Below, piece by piece: positions 1 to 14,793 of a stretch of DNA of 64,000 nucleotides. A program made the position numbers and the translations under genes. Every line of letters starts with the position of its first letter. Position 1 is the stretch's first letter. The notes beneath the pieces are model-generated. The model saw nothing but the letters and a program-made list of their open reading frames with translations. It made no database searches and had not been told where the DNA came from. The DNA comes from Tetrahymena thermophila SB210 (lineage: Eukaryota; Ciliophora; Oligohymenophorea; Hymenostomatida; Tetrahymenidae): positions 310,001 through 374,000 of the forward strand of contig NW_002476567.1 in assembly GCF_000189635.1 (NCBI RefSeq). The letters are read 5' to 3'.

Positions 1-36
1 AAAAACTACTGCAATATTTTGAAATAATCAGCTAAA

Positions 37-1878
37 ATGAAAATAGAAAAAGTTAGACCGAATTCTAATCCAGTTTTTAACTCTATAACTCCAATTGTGA
101 GTAATCCAAAGGATGAATTGATAGTTACCAAATAAAAAAGAGATGCAATTATAAATAGACTTTATGAAATTAACTAGGATAATCACGATCCTATTGATTT
201 TAAGAATATTCAAAAGATACACGAAAATCATAAAAAAACTTTAAAGAGATAAAGATCATTGCCAAATAAAATCGTTCAAGATTAAGATGGCCAAGCAGAC
301 TTGAAATATCCTATAGATAGATCACTTTTTGGATTTAAAGAAACTATTTACTTTTAAATACCTTCTTCACTATCACTAATAGGCAGCTATAAATGTTTTA
401 TATACTTTGGTGGATTTTTGTGGTTTTATTTTCTATTATTCGGAATAGTAACCTTAGGATTAGCTTTAAGCAATACTCAGGTAATTAGTTTAAGATAGTA
501 GTTAACATATTAAGGGTATCATTTTTGCATAAGACCAAAAACATGATAATTATCTATCAAATAAATATATTATGGTCTATATAAAATTAAAGAGTCACTA
601 AAAATTCTTTAATAATTTTTTAACTAAGCTTATAATCACAAAAAAGATGTAAATTAAAAAAATACCAATTATTTAATTATAGTAAAATATAGGTTTTAGA
701 TACCCAATATCTAATATAATTTATAATCTAATGTTTGATCATTCATAATCTCTTATTTTTCATTTTTAAAATATTTAAATATTACTAAAAAATAATTTAG
801 GTGAGTTTGAGATATGATAACCATCCTAAATGTATTAATGCATAAAATCAGTAGTGTACAATCGATTTCGAAGTATTAGATTATCTTAAAGCTCCTGTCC
901 ACATTTATTATTCACTTGGAACATTTTATTAAAATCATTTCTAGTAAATTATTTGAAATATTTATTTTTTAGTAAATTTATTCATTTTTTTAAATTTAAA
1001 AGATACTAAGATAGTATAGTTTATGAGTAGCTTAGAGGAGAAAATGTTGAAACTTCAATTCTTAAAGAAAAGTGTCATGGGGCTCTTTATAACTAAGATA
1101 TGTTCCCATCTGGAGAGACTCCCACTTCTTTTGGTGCTAACATTTTGGATCCATAAGCAATAGCTTTTCCATGTGGTATGGCATCCAAGTATGTTTTCAA
1201 CGGTAAATTTATTGTCAGTGGAATTTTTAAATATATTAAGTTTTTATATAGATTATTTTGATGTTTATAGCTTGGATAATAATAGTCCTCCAGATTAAAC
1301 TCCTATAGAAATAGATAGAAAGGGTATAGCTTTAAAAGTAGATATCGAAGATAAATTCTAAAGAATCCCGTATGCTGATAGAGTATGTGTGAGGGACGTA
1401 TAATAAGGTAATAATTAATTGTTAGTGATTAAAATTTATCGAAATTCTAATTTTAAAAGAGAGCTTCATGAATTGGATAAATACTCCAACTCTTCCAGTC
1501 TGGAAAAAACTTTATGGAACAATTTTAACCAATATGGTAGCAGGAAAGTATAGATTAGTAGTAACCAACAGTAAATAATTCAAATATGCCCAAGTAGATA
1601 ATAATAATTTTTTTAATCAAGATTTTGATAGCAACTTGGGAACAGGGAAAACACTATATTTTTAAACAGCCAACTCAGTAGGCGGCAAAAACGTTGGATT
1701 TGGGATAGTTTTGATTATTACATGTATTTATTAATTTAAAAAAAAAAATTAAAAATAACTTAAACTTTTACAATAAATAGCTGTAGTATTCTTGATTGGA
1801 ACAGTTTATTTAATTTTCCACAGTAGAAGAAACAAAGTACAATAAGAATTTGATCCAAGAGATTTAAGCTGGAATTGA
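37..1878 (+). CDS. CDC50/LEM3 family protein (P4-ATPase flippase beta subunit)
   Basis: Six exons in the ciliate code (37-480, 801-943, 1003-1202, 1252-1407, 1460-1723, 1781-1878) sum to exactly 434 codons plus TGA. Family hallmarks are clear: an N-terminal membrane segment around residues 118-146 (FGGFLWFYFLLFGIVTLGLA), the NFYQNH-like motif GTFYQNHFQYQDS, AFPCGMASKYVFND (family NPCGLIANSLFND), SFMNWINTPTLPVWKKLYG (family HFMTWMRTAALPTFRKLYG), GGKNVGFG, and a second membrane segment near the C-terminus. Members of this family chaperone P4-ATPases out of the ER and support phospholipid flipping at Golgi or plasma membrane. The last intron (1724-1780) has no in-frame stop and could be read through, but splicing gives an uninterrupted second membrane helix. 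It converges with MCM5 downstream. Confidence 0.93.
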
Positions 1879-2615
1879 TAAATGACAATCCTTAAAAATA
1901 AATATCAATGAAAATATAAAAAAATAAAGAAATTTTTCTAAAAACCAACGATTAACAAATTTTTATTATCAGAATTAATATTGAAAAATAACTAACTAAA
2001 TAATTAAATAAATGATAATTAATTATCCAAATTATATTATAATAATCTCTTATATTAATTACTAATTTGTAAATAAATAATTGATGCAATTTACATTTGG
2101 TAGCTAATATTTTCGCCTTTTATATTACACACCATTTTATAAAAAAATAAATAAATTTCTTCTTTTTTTTCCAGAACTAATAACTTGATAAAAATATAAA
2201 GAAATGAATTATCTAATAAAAACACATAGATGAATTTATTTTTTTTTTATGCTTAAATTGAATTTAGAAAATATAATAAAATTTTATTTATTAATTTACA
2301 AAAATAAATTATTTTTCAAAAATTAAATATAATATGATTGTAATTTTTTATAATTTAATTTCAAATATGTCAATGAACATGTTATTTATTATATATAAAT
2401 AATATAGTTATTAATTTACTAGTTTTTGTTAGTTATTTTAGATTTTATTTAGTTTTTTATTATTTATTCATTTATTTGGCTTATTTTATTTATAATTTTA
2501 TATAGTAGATAGAATAAGAAGATAAAAGGTAGAATGGTAAAAGAGTGAGTAATTTAAGTAAGTAAGTGAGAGCACTTTGATATTGCATTTTAAACTTGCT
2601 TGACAGACAGACAGC
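1879..2615. other. Intergenic region between convergent genes
   Basis: AT-rich spacer between the 3' ends of the CDC50 and MCM5 genes. It presumably holds both 3' UTRs. I see no ORF with protein-like composition and no RNA gene. Confidence 0.6.
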
Positions 2616-5047
<2,432 letters not shown>

Positions 5048-5354
5048 TTTATTATGTCTCTTATTTTTAAATTTATTAAATATATGATTGATTCCTTTTT
5101 ATTAAAGATAATTTTTTTTCTTTATTAATTGTTTGCTTTTTTTTAGTTGATAAATTCAAAATATTTTTAATTAATTTAAATGAATATATTAAAATTATAA
5201 ACAAAATATAATTATAAAATATCTAAAGATACTCACTCACTAACTCATAAAACCATCAATACATATATATATATATATAATTTTTATACTGTTTTTAATG
5301 AATATTATCAATTTTTAATTATTAGTATCTTTTGTGTCATTTATGTGTGTTCCA

Positions 5355-5361
5355 TCCCGCC
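5355..5361. promoter_or_regulatory. E2F-like motif TCCCGCC upstream of MCM5
   Basis: The core TCCCGCC fits the E2F/DP consensus TTTSSCGC in its C-rich form. It lies about 310 bases upstream of the MCM5 start codon, in a region that is otherwise almost all A and T. MCM genes are classic E2F targets in animals and plants; its use in this organism is inferred. Confidence 0.4.
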
Positions 5362-5411
5362 TTAGATACTTGATATTCCGGCAAAAATTTTGAATATAAA
5401 TTTAATCTATC

Positions 5412-5419
5412 TTTGCGCG
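5412..5419. promoter_or_regulatory. E2F-like motif TTTGCGCG upstream of MCM5
   Basis: TTTGCGCG followed by TAAAAT closely fits TTTSSCGC/TTTGCGCS. It lies about 365 bases upstream of the MCM5 start codon and 57 bases from the TCCCGCC motif. Two such GC-rich words close together are unlikely by chance in this background. Function not shown. Confidence 0.45.
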
Positions 5420-6004
5420 TAAAATTTTTCAGTTTAAAATAAAAGAACAGATTTTATTCAGATTAGCATTTTAAAATTTTTTTAAACATATGACTGTCAT
5501 AAATAATAAAATTTAATATTGAAATAAGCTTTTTATGAAAATTTAAATTCAAAAAAAAAATTAATAATATTAGCAATGTTATCATTGTTACTCAGACATT
5601 TATTTATTTAAATAGTTATTTTAATAAGTTCTTTAATTAAAAATTATTTTCTTTAGATTTAATTTAAATATTAAATAATATTAGAAATATTTTTAGTTTA
5701 TGAAAAATATTTGGTTTAAATAAAATAAATACTTAATTTACAATTTGATTTTTTTTTTTAAATAAAAAAATATATTTTTATTTTGATTATCCATACATAA
5801 TTAATTTTACTTATTGAATAAAAAAGGTATTATGAAGAGATCAATAACCAATTGCATCACTAGTAAAATAAATAACTTTAATAAGAAAAATAGTTAATTA
5901 TCTATTTATAAACTTTTTTTGCATTTATTAATACTTTACAAAAACAAAACATAAAAAGTAAGTAATAAATTTTTTGAATTTTTATAAGATTCAATTAATA
6001 TTAA

Positions 6005-9000
6005 TCATTTGATTTTTATATTTTTTAATTTGTTAATTTCATTTACACGTTGTATACCTTTCTTAAACTTAACAAGCCTGTTTAGAGAATCTCTCTTTGT
6101 GATTGGATTAAGTAAATCATAATTTGTTTTAAAAGAAAACTTTGCTTATTAATAGGTAATCTCTTCATCTAGATCTTCAATATGAAAAAGATATTGGTTA
6201 AGATCTTGCATAGGAAGTATAGCATAGATTAAGCCAAGGACTAACATAATAATTGATGCCCATTCAACTGTATTGAAAAGATGTATTGAAAATGTGAAAT
6301 TTCCTAGTGCAAAAAATACAGTTATGTATTCTAAATTTTCTGTCATTTATAAAGAGACCTCTTTTGATAAGTTTTCTTTCACTGTACTATTTCTAAGAAT
6401 ATTATACTTGTCTATATAATAATAAATTACTAAATTAAACATCGAAAAAAAGTTTCCTAATGGAATGCATGGAGCGTACAAAAATGTAAACCACATTGTT
6501 TTCATAATATCAGCATATCTTTTACCTTAAATGTAAGGATATTCTTCCATAAGCTCATTTGCTTCTTATTATGTTAAAAAGCACATCTTTTATTTTGCCA
6601 GTTGAAGCTATTTTTTACGCTTATTCTCTTTATAAATTTAATATGGATTTATTATCCATACAAGAGGAGGTAGGATAGCATTCCAAAGAAAGACCCATGA
6701 CTCAGTATAAATAAAACCACCTGGGCCATAGTAATTTTTATAGTATAAAATTTCTACTACATAAGTAATAATTGCAGAGTTTAAGAATAACCCAAGAGAT
6801 AAAGAATCAGCAAAACTAATATTAAGTTTTGTTTTCGTTGACCAGCGCTCAGAGTCTGCTATATGGTGAAAAACTTCAGCCAGAACAAATTTATTAAACA
6901 AAACAATAATGGCAGAAATAATGAATGATAAAGATTTAATAAAAGCAAATGTAGAACTCTCAATATTTCCATGTTGAATTTCTTCATAAGAATGCTCAAT
7001 TAAGTGGCTTTGAAATTTAGCAATTGCAGAAATAGCAACAAAGGATAATGACATGAAGCTCAATTTAATTAAAAAACAAAAGAATCTCCAAAAAATTTTA
7101 TTCTTGGTAGGTATATGAATAAACTCCCAATCTATATCATCAGGCTCAGGAGCCTCTTCTATTAGCAATTTGTGCTTGCCCCACATTAAATCCTTTTCGC
7201 TAGGTCTTGATTTCATTCCTTTATTCCACCATATTTATAATTGTTCCCAATATCCACTTACATTTTCTTTTAAACAATCCTTTTTCATTTACTCTGAGCT
7301 AAACGATACAAAAGCTACACCAGCAAACTTATGAGGATCTGATTTGATAGAAGCTTCTAAATGTTCTATCTCTTCTTCTATTTTTTCAATATGCTCATCA
7401 ATTTCATGTAGCTCATGTTTATCACACTATTCGAAGCCTCCATGTTTGCTTAAAAATTATTACTTTTCTTTTACAGTTTTAGCAAGTTCATTTTCTTTAT
7501 TTATCAAATCTGATATATCATAAATTAAATTTATGGTTGCTACTTCTAAAACCTTACCTGGCACAGAGTGAAAATTAAATATAGTAGTTAACTCCTTTTT
7601 ATAATCAATATCTTACAACCCAATAGGAATGTTCTTAACCATAATAGTATAATCCTATGGTGTAGATAAAGATGCATCTATTTCCATATCAATTTGTCTC
7701 TAGTTTCTTCTAAAAAACATTAAAATAACCATTATTGTTATATTTACAAAAAGATTCAGATAGCTCTATATTTTTAACAATTCTGGTCTATCTTTCTTAT
7801 TTGCTAAAGAAAACGTATGGAAAATATTTTTATGGCAAATTGTTTCTTCTTCTTCTAATTTGTATCCTAATTTATAAAATAAATTGTCAATTTTTTTATG
7901 ACAAGTTTCTTAATTTAAAATAAAATAATTCATAAATAAAACGAAAAATGACTCAATATAATATGCATAAATGATTAAGTCAAAGATAATTTTTCATTTT
8001 TTTTTAGAATAAATTTTTTTTGATAAAAATCAATTCAAATTATTGAAACAAAATTCTGAATGAATTTTCTGATTTATAAAAAAGAAATTCTTATTTGAAT
8101 AGAAAGACTAATTAGTTTTTTATTTATTTTTTAAATATTATTTACCTAGAACTTCCATTCGTTTTTTGAATGTTGAATCAAGCTCTTATTCATCTGCAAT
8201 ACAGTAATTACCTAGGTAGTTGGTGAAGAGATTGTAGCCTCCTGAAATCATAAATAAGGTAAAAAGCATGAAAATGCAATAAATAATAAAATTATAAAAT
8301 AAAGGATATCCACTTCCAAGAAAATTAAGCTGTTATGGATCTATCGAGAATGGAAGTGGCTTTCTTTCAATAACATATCCACAGCAGCGGCAAAATTCTT
8401 TAGGTTCTTTTGCTGGTCTCGCAGTTGCTCTAGACATTGCATGTCTTTTAGCAAACACCCAATCTGGAGGTATTTATATAGGATTATACTTCTTTTGATC
8501 TTATTTTTTATATGTAATCTATTCCAAAAATAGAAGCATCGCTTCATCTTTTTGTTATTAATTCATTTCAGATTTAACAATAGAATATTCATCATCTTCT
8601 TGTTCTTCAGTTGCTTTACGATAGATATTAACTTTATTTTAATTAACTTCATCTTACAAAGGAGCATTTAAAAAAGGTTGATAGTGCTTACTATTTCTTA
8701 GAGTAGAACAATTTAATTCTGCCTATTTTGAAAAATTTTATTCTTGTTATTTGGAAGTGTTTAAATCTTAATATTTCTAGAAATGAGTGGGTTAGATAGC
8801 TTTTTTTTAAACATTTTTAAAAATAGGGCTATCAACAGAAAACCTAGCCTAGAATTGTGTTTTCTTTATTTGTAGAGAAGTGTCTATTTTATGAGGAAAA
8901 TTTTTTTTCTATTAAATATCTAAGCTTACTATATTTTAATTTGATTATTACTATTCATCATCAAATGCATTTGAGTGAATTGAAGACTCAAAATTGAGAA

Positions 9001-10543
9001 TCAAATTATCATTCACCTTATCATTGTTTTAATTGTCATCGTTTTAGTCTTATTCAGTTTAAATAAGTTTCAAAGCTATATCTTAAGACCTTAGTATATC
9101 TTATTACTACTTTTGCTTATTTAGCTCCTCTAAATCTTACTAATTTATAAAATGTGAATCTTGATGTTGCTAAGCTTTAGGCAGCTTTATTATCTGGGAA
9201 GGTTAAAAGTTAAGATTAAAAGAATCTTCTTTTCTTGATTCCAATTCTTCGTTTACCTATTAATCTTTTGCTGTCCTTATTTATGAATTATCTTTCTATA
9301 ATTTAATTTAATTTTCTTTGTTTCCTAGTATGCTATTTAAAATTTTCAGCTATTAATTTTGACCAGTTAAATTTTTATTTCCTAAATTCTAAATAATCTA
9401 GGCTTGCTATTATTTTTCATTAGTATTACCTTCTTATATATTAAAGCTTTACTTGAAATCATGCTATCCTACTAAATTTTAATTGTTTTATTGTAAGTCT
9501 ATTGGCCCAAATGATAATTTTTAAGTTGGTGAAATTAGCTAACCTTACTAAGCAGATGTTTACAATGTACTTTGTATTGATTACTGATGAGAGTGCTATG
9601 CATTATTTCCTTACATTCCTATAAAAGCAAGCTATAAGTTACTTAAAGAATTTTATTTTTAATGTATTATTTATTATTACTTTTGTTAATCTAATAAATT
9701 GGATAGTGATTGTTATTGTTATTGCGATTGTTAAGATTATTATTTTTGTAATTAAAACGAGTTTTGTAAATTTTACTCATTTTAAATTCTATTTTGAGAA
9801 GCCATTTGTTGTATCATATTTTATGGGCTTTAACTAATGATCTGATTTTATGACTAATTTTACAATTGGTTATTAAGTGAAATAAGTTAATTTACTTAAT
9901 TCTAAGGTGAATTAACAACAGAACTAAGCTATGATTAGTTAACATTGAGTTAAGAATTAAGGTTTGAATTATAAAATGTGCCATCATATACTTGCGATTA
10001 GCGGTTATTCATTCTATTTAATGTGCTTAATCTTAATCCTCCTGGCTAATTAAAGCTAGAATATTGTGCATTTGCAATTTATTATGTATTAAAAAGCTAC
10101 AAATTAGCTTGAGGCAAAGATTAATTGTTGCCATACAATGTACCCGTATTGCTAAATACATTTTAATTTCTATATGTGCTTTTCACACTTTGTTGATGAC
10201 CATTTTAGTTTGGAGAGTTTAAATAATTTGTAAAATCTGTAGAATTGAAATTTAAACCTGCGTTATCACTAGTATATTGCTATTCAAGCCCTCTTTATTC
10301 ATATGTCTCTTGAGTTGCTAAATGATCTAACTGTTTTAATTCTTCTTAAATTATTAACTAAGCATTTTACTTAAAAGAAGTATAGTTGTTAAGCTCTGAA
10401 TCTTTAATTATTACATTTTTTTTACTATTCTGAAAGCTTTTGTCATTCAAATCTTACAATTTTTTAGATGATGTTTACTTGATTGAGTTTTAGCTATTTC
10501 TTTTATTTTAATTATTAAAACCTATTGAGTTCTCTTGATTCAT
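6005..10543 (-). CDS. OSCA/TMEM63 (CSC1-like) membrane channel with long Q/N-rich N-terminus
   Basis: Two exons (10543-8146 and 7908-6005) sum exactly to 1433 residues. The first ~700 residues are Gln/Asn/Ser-rich and probably disordered. A CRCCGY cysteine cluster follows, then a membrane helix near residue 751 (FYNFIIYCIFMLFTLFMISG) and another at LFVNITIMVILMFF. Next comes the cytosolic RRM-like domain with a coiled-coil insert and the family motif FAGVAFVSFSS, then APEPDDIDWEF (family APEP.DI.WENL, about residue 1050). The multi-helix pore region follows, including KSLSFIISAIIVLFNKFVLAE, NPY and several C-terminal helices. The family forms mechanically or osmotically gated cation channels, so a role in Ca2+ or osmotic sensing is likely but inferred. 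The 237-nt intron uses a TTAAG acceptor chosen by frame. Confidence 0.88.
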
Positions 10544-11555
10544 TATGCTACTATAAATGAATCAAAATATAATATTTTTACTTTTAAATAATGGAATATG
10601 TTATAAAAGTTTAGTTTTTTTTTTTCTATTATCTATAAAAATAAATTAAATACTAAAAAGATTTATTAAATAGAGTGTCGTTGATATTTATTATTAATTT
10701 TAAATGGTTATTTAAATAATTTATCGTTTTTTATTTTCCAACAAAGTTTCTTTGTTCTAATAATAAAAATAAGTTTAAAAATTAAAATCCAAATAATGTT
10801 ATTTTAATTAAGAAGTAGATATCATGCATAATAAAGCAATTTCAAACTTAAATTTGTTAATAAATTTTACATTAAAAAATAAAATATTATACTACAAAAT
10901 TTTATTGTTAAACCCAATACAAATACTGCAGATACTCATTAATTAAGGCCAGTCGATTTTAATTTTAAAAACTGATAATTTGGCCTTATGTGACTTCTTT
11001 ACAATTTTTTTTCATTTATTATAGGACTTAATTATTAAGAACTTTTATTATATGATTATTCAAAAAAGTAATTTATTTAATTTTAAATTTATATATTTAA
11101 ATCTTAATAAATCAAAAATCTATTGATGATTGTAGCTTTTATCTTTAGAAATATTTCATGTAATTATTCAACTTATTTAAATTATTTGAATACAGATATA
11201 TTAATTAATATATCTGAATTAATCTTTAATTCTTTTTATATCATTTAAATGAAAAAATGAATGAAAAAAATGCATTTTAATTGCATAAAATTATATAACC
11301 ATTAAAATAATTTGTAAAGGTATTTTATAGTATTTTTGACACAAAATACAGAAAAGTAAATTTTTTATTTGTTAATAGTTAATTTTCAAATAATGATAAG
11401 AAAGAAGTTGTTTAAATTTTTTAATTTAATTAGTTAGTTGTTTATAATAAATTAGTTTATTTTATTTTTTAAACTCAAATAAACTAATTAATTAATTAAT
11501 TTAAATATTTTAAAGCAAATAGTTATTCAATTTTTAACATAATTCATCAAATTAA
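10544..11555. other. Intergenic region
   Basis: About 1 kb of AT-rich sequence between the OSCA start and the NPL4 stop. It should contain the OSCA promoter. No coding or structured RNA signal was seen. Confidence 0.55.
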
Positions 11556-14081
11556 TCAAAAACCAACTATTCCTCTAATTAATTCTTCACAGGTTTCTGG
11601 AACATCTTTTTCTTTAGCTACAGCATCAGCAATTACTAAAGTAGTCTTTTATTTTATAAAAAATTTTAGGATATAATAAATAAATTAAAAATAGAATTAC
11701 TTCTAAATCCACTAATTTAGCTAAGTAGATTAATAAGTGGAAATCAGAATATTTCTCCCATGATTTCTAATTTTTGAATTTCTGTAAGTATTTTTTCACT
11801 TCATTAGGCTATCAATTAATTTTTAAAAATTATTAATTTTAATATACTTTGTTTATCTCAAGTGAATTTAAATTTGTTTTGTTAATTATGAATCTTAAAA
11901 AAGCTTAAAATTTAAATTAATTTTAAACTTGTTTGATTTATTAAAATTCTTTTCAAAGGATGATTTACATTTTATTCTTAACGGTTTTCTACAGGGAAAT
12001 CAGCATGCTTAACAATAGAGAATTTATTATGGTTAGAATGACCATGGGCAACATTTACTAATAAGAAATCAGGTTCAAATTCATTTACTTATTTACCAGA
12101 TACGATAATAGAAGGCAAAACATCTCTCCTATAAATGAATAATAATTGAAAAAATATTAAAGAGAATTATAAAGTAACTAAATTAATTACTCATCTTTTG
12201 ATTCTCTGACTTTCATAAACTTTCTTCTTTCGCTATCTCCAAATACATTATTTTTTTCTAAAACCTATGCTTAATCAGAAACCATATATACTTCAGGTTT
12301 AATTTCACTTGGGTTATCCTTACCAGCTAATTTATATTATTTATATTCAATATTATTTATAATTTATTTTTAAATTTACTTCTCAAAACTGTGGTAATAA
12401 ATGTGGAGAAAGGATAGCCAGATTCATGAAGTACTCTATATTATTCTTAAAATCTAGCAGCCATACGAACTTCGTGAGATGATAAGAAAGTATCGTGATT
12501 AATTGTAGTGAAAATCCATCCTATTTTTTCTAAAGTAAGAGCTTCTGCTATTGTGTTAACAAGAGTCTCATTTTCATCTTCTAAAATCTAAAATCCAGAG
12601 ATATCACCTATCTAAGGAGGTTCATAAATGGCTTCAATAATAGCTCTAACACCACCCTTATAATTTGGGTCTTCTGCATAATAACCATACATATATCCAA
12701 CTCTTTATTCTGCATGAGAATTTTATGTCCATGCTTATACAAAGTTGCTAACTTCTCTAACATTCATAAACTAAGCGAAATCTACATGTCTATAGGGTTA
12801 TCTATAAACAACAACATTTGGTGGAAGACAATTATTGCACATAGCCTTAGGCCATGGTTCATGGTTTTTACAATTTAATTCAACAGTCATTCTTTGCTAT
12901 TTTATTATTATTTAAAAAATAAATATGAATTAAAAATGAAATTGCATAAACTTATTTATTTTATTAGTCATTTTATTCAAAAAGCAGGCTAAGTTTTTTT
13001 GATTTATTTCTTTTAAAAATGTAAATTTTATTACTTCAGAAGGAGGAGTACAGTTTGGACATTTTGCAGTGGGAGGATGAACACCTTTACATTTAAGTTT
13101 CTTCTCATCTAAGAAGTGAGTGAATGATACGTGCTTAATATTTGAAATGTAATCTGCATCTATACAGTGAGAACATTTTCCATTAGGTCCATGTTAGCAA
13201 AGCCATTTTTAAGCTATGGAGATAAAAAAAGACAATAATTAATACTGCATTAAATAATTTATGAGATTGAATTTTACTTTCTTTCTTCTCAAGCTTTTCA
13301 TCTTTCTTAGAAGTGTCTATGCAATTCAAACAAGATCCACCTGGAGGATGAGTACATTTATTTCTAATAATTTGAAATTTTATTTTTTAAATGCATACAA
13401 AATACTTACAAATAATTAATTGATAAAATATTTACACGTAAGCAGGTATTTTAACATCTTTTTCTTTTTCTTTAGGGTTATTTTAAGGAGGGCAGTTAAT
13501 ACATCTTTGATTGAGGGAGTGATTACAATTAACTGAGAGTAGGCTTTTTTAATAAATTACATTTATTTAAATTGCTAAAATCTTAGATTTTAATTTATAC
13601 TTTTATTAATTTTAAGCTTTTAGTGTAGGACTTAGGGATCTTTTTTTCTCTAAAGTTGGATTTGCCATTTAAGCTTGTACCTTGAGGAACAATTCAACAC
13701 CATTTCTATGATATTATTATAATTTTAAATAAAAATCTATGAAAACGAAACTTACTTCAACTTAGGAATTAAACTAAGAGAAGTAGAATCAGGTGAAAGT
13801 AACTAAGCAGTTGAAGAATAATTTTAATCATAAAATATCTTAAAATCTGAAACAGGCAATTATGCAAGGGCGCTAATCTAATTTAAGTTTATTAAAATAA
13901 TTTAATCATATATATTTTGGCAAATATTATATATTTCTATTCTAAGATTTGACTATAAAAAAGTAATTTATATCAATCATACTTTGTCTTTTAATATTTT
14001 AACAGTATCCTTAGAGTTAACTGTAAGTCTGCTAAAACCTTTTGGGTGACGAATTCTTAAAATAATTTCTTGGGCTGACAT
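11556..14081 (-). CDS. NPL4: NPL4, ubiquitin-binding cofactor of the CDC48/p97 segregase
   Basis: A multi-exon gene. The first exon (14081-13983) encodes an N-terminal ubiquitin-like fold starting MSAQEIILRIRHPKGFSR, which in NPL4 docks to the p97 N-domain. A Cys-rich region follows, with repeated C-x2-C pairs: RCINCPP, CTHPPGGSCLNC, KCSHC, KCPNCTPP and MCNNCLPP; this corresponds to zf-NPL4. The MPN-like core contains RVGYMYGYYAED, IEAIYEPPQ, TLEKIGWIFT and TFLSSHEVRMAARFQ, all close to known NPL4. The protein ends EELIRGIVGF without the C-terminal NZF finger of metazoan NPL4, as in fungi. With UFD1 it feeds ubiquitinated clients to CDC48 for ERAD and chromatin extraction. Most internal exon boundaries were judged by eye and are approximate. 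Confidence 0.9.
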
Positions 14082-14793
14082 TTTAATTTTATAGGTAATG
14101 CTTTTGCTTGTAATTTAAAATTAAATATTTGTCTTTTAAATCCTATTTATTTGTTTAATTATTTAATTTTTCTGATGATATTTTTCTTAGTGTTTTCAGT
14201 TTATATCTAAATAAATAATTAATTAATTATTAAATTAAAAGTATTCCATTTCAAATCCTATTAAAACCTCAAAAATTAATAAATAAATAGAAAGCAAGTA
14301 ATCTATTTTCAATATTTTTTTTATTTTTTAGAAACAAAAAATTTTATCTAGTCTGATAAAATCTTTAATTTTAATAGAAAGATCTGAACACAAAAGATCA
14401 GAGAGCAGAAATAATAACAATAAATCTATGATAGAGTTTGCATTTTTGTTTATATAATAAGTATATTTGTTTTTTATTTTACTTTTAACTGTTAAAAACT
14501 GTTTTTTAAATTAATTATTTTTAAAAAAAATCATCAATTTATTTCCACTTAAAATTATCTTAATACTTTAATATTCCTAAAAAAGCCAAATCAAATATTT
14601 CAAAAAACAAGTTCACTAAATATAAAGCACTTTTATACTAAATAAAATTATTAATATTATTAAATTAAGTTAAGTAACTTGTCCTATCCTATTGTCTATT
14701 TTTTGAAATTATTTTGATGGTTACACATAAATTTAATTCCACAAAAAATAATTTCTTAATTTTATTTAATAAAACTTAATAAATAACAATCAA
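14082..14793. other. Intergenic region
   Basis: AT-rich spacer with the NPL4 promoter side and the 3' flank of the B-box gene. No ORF or repeat worth naming. Confidence 0.55.

Larger units (their letters stand above)
5048..6004. other. MCM5 upstream region and OSCA gene 3' flank
   Basis: AT-rich spacer containing the MCM5 5' flank (the MCM5 start is at its left edge on the minus strand) and the 3' flank of the OSCA gene. It includes an (AT)n run at about 5263-5279. At 5350-5420 there is a short GC-richer patch unlike the surrounding sequence, annotated separately as E2F-like motifs. No ORF is seen. Confidence 0.6.
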
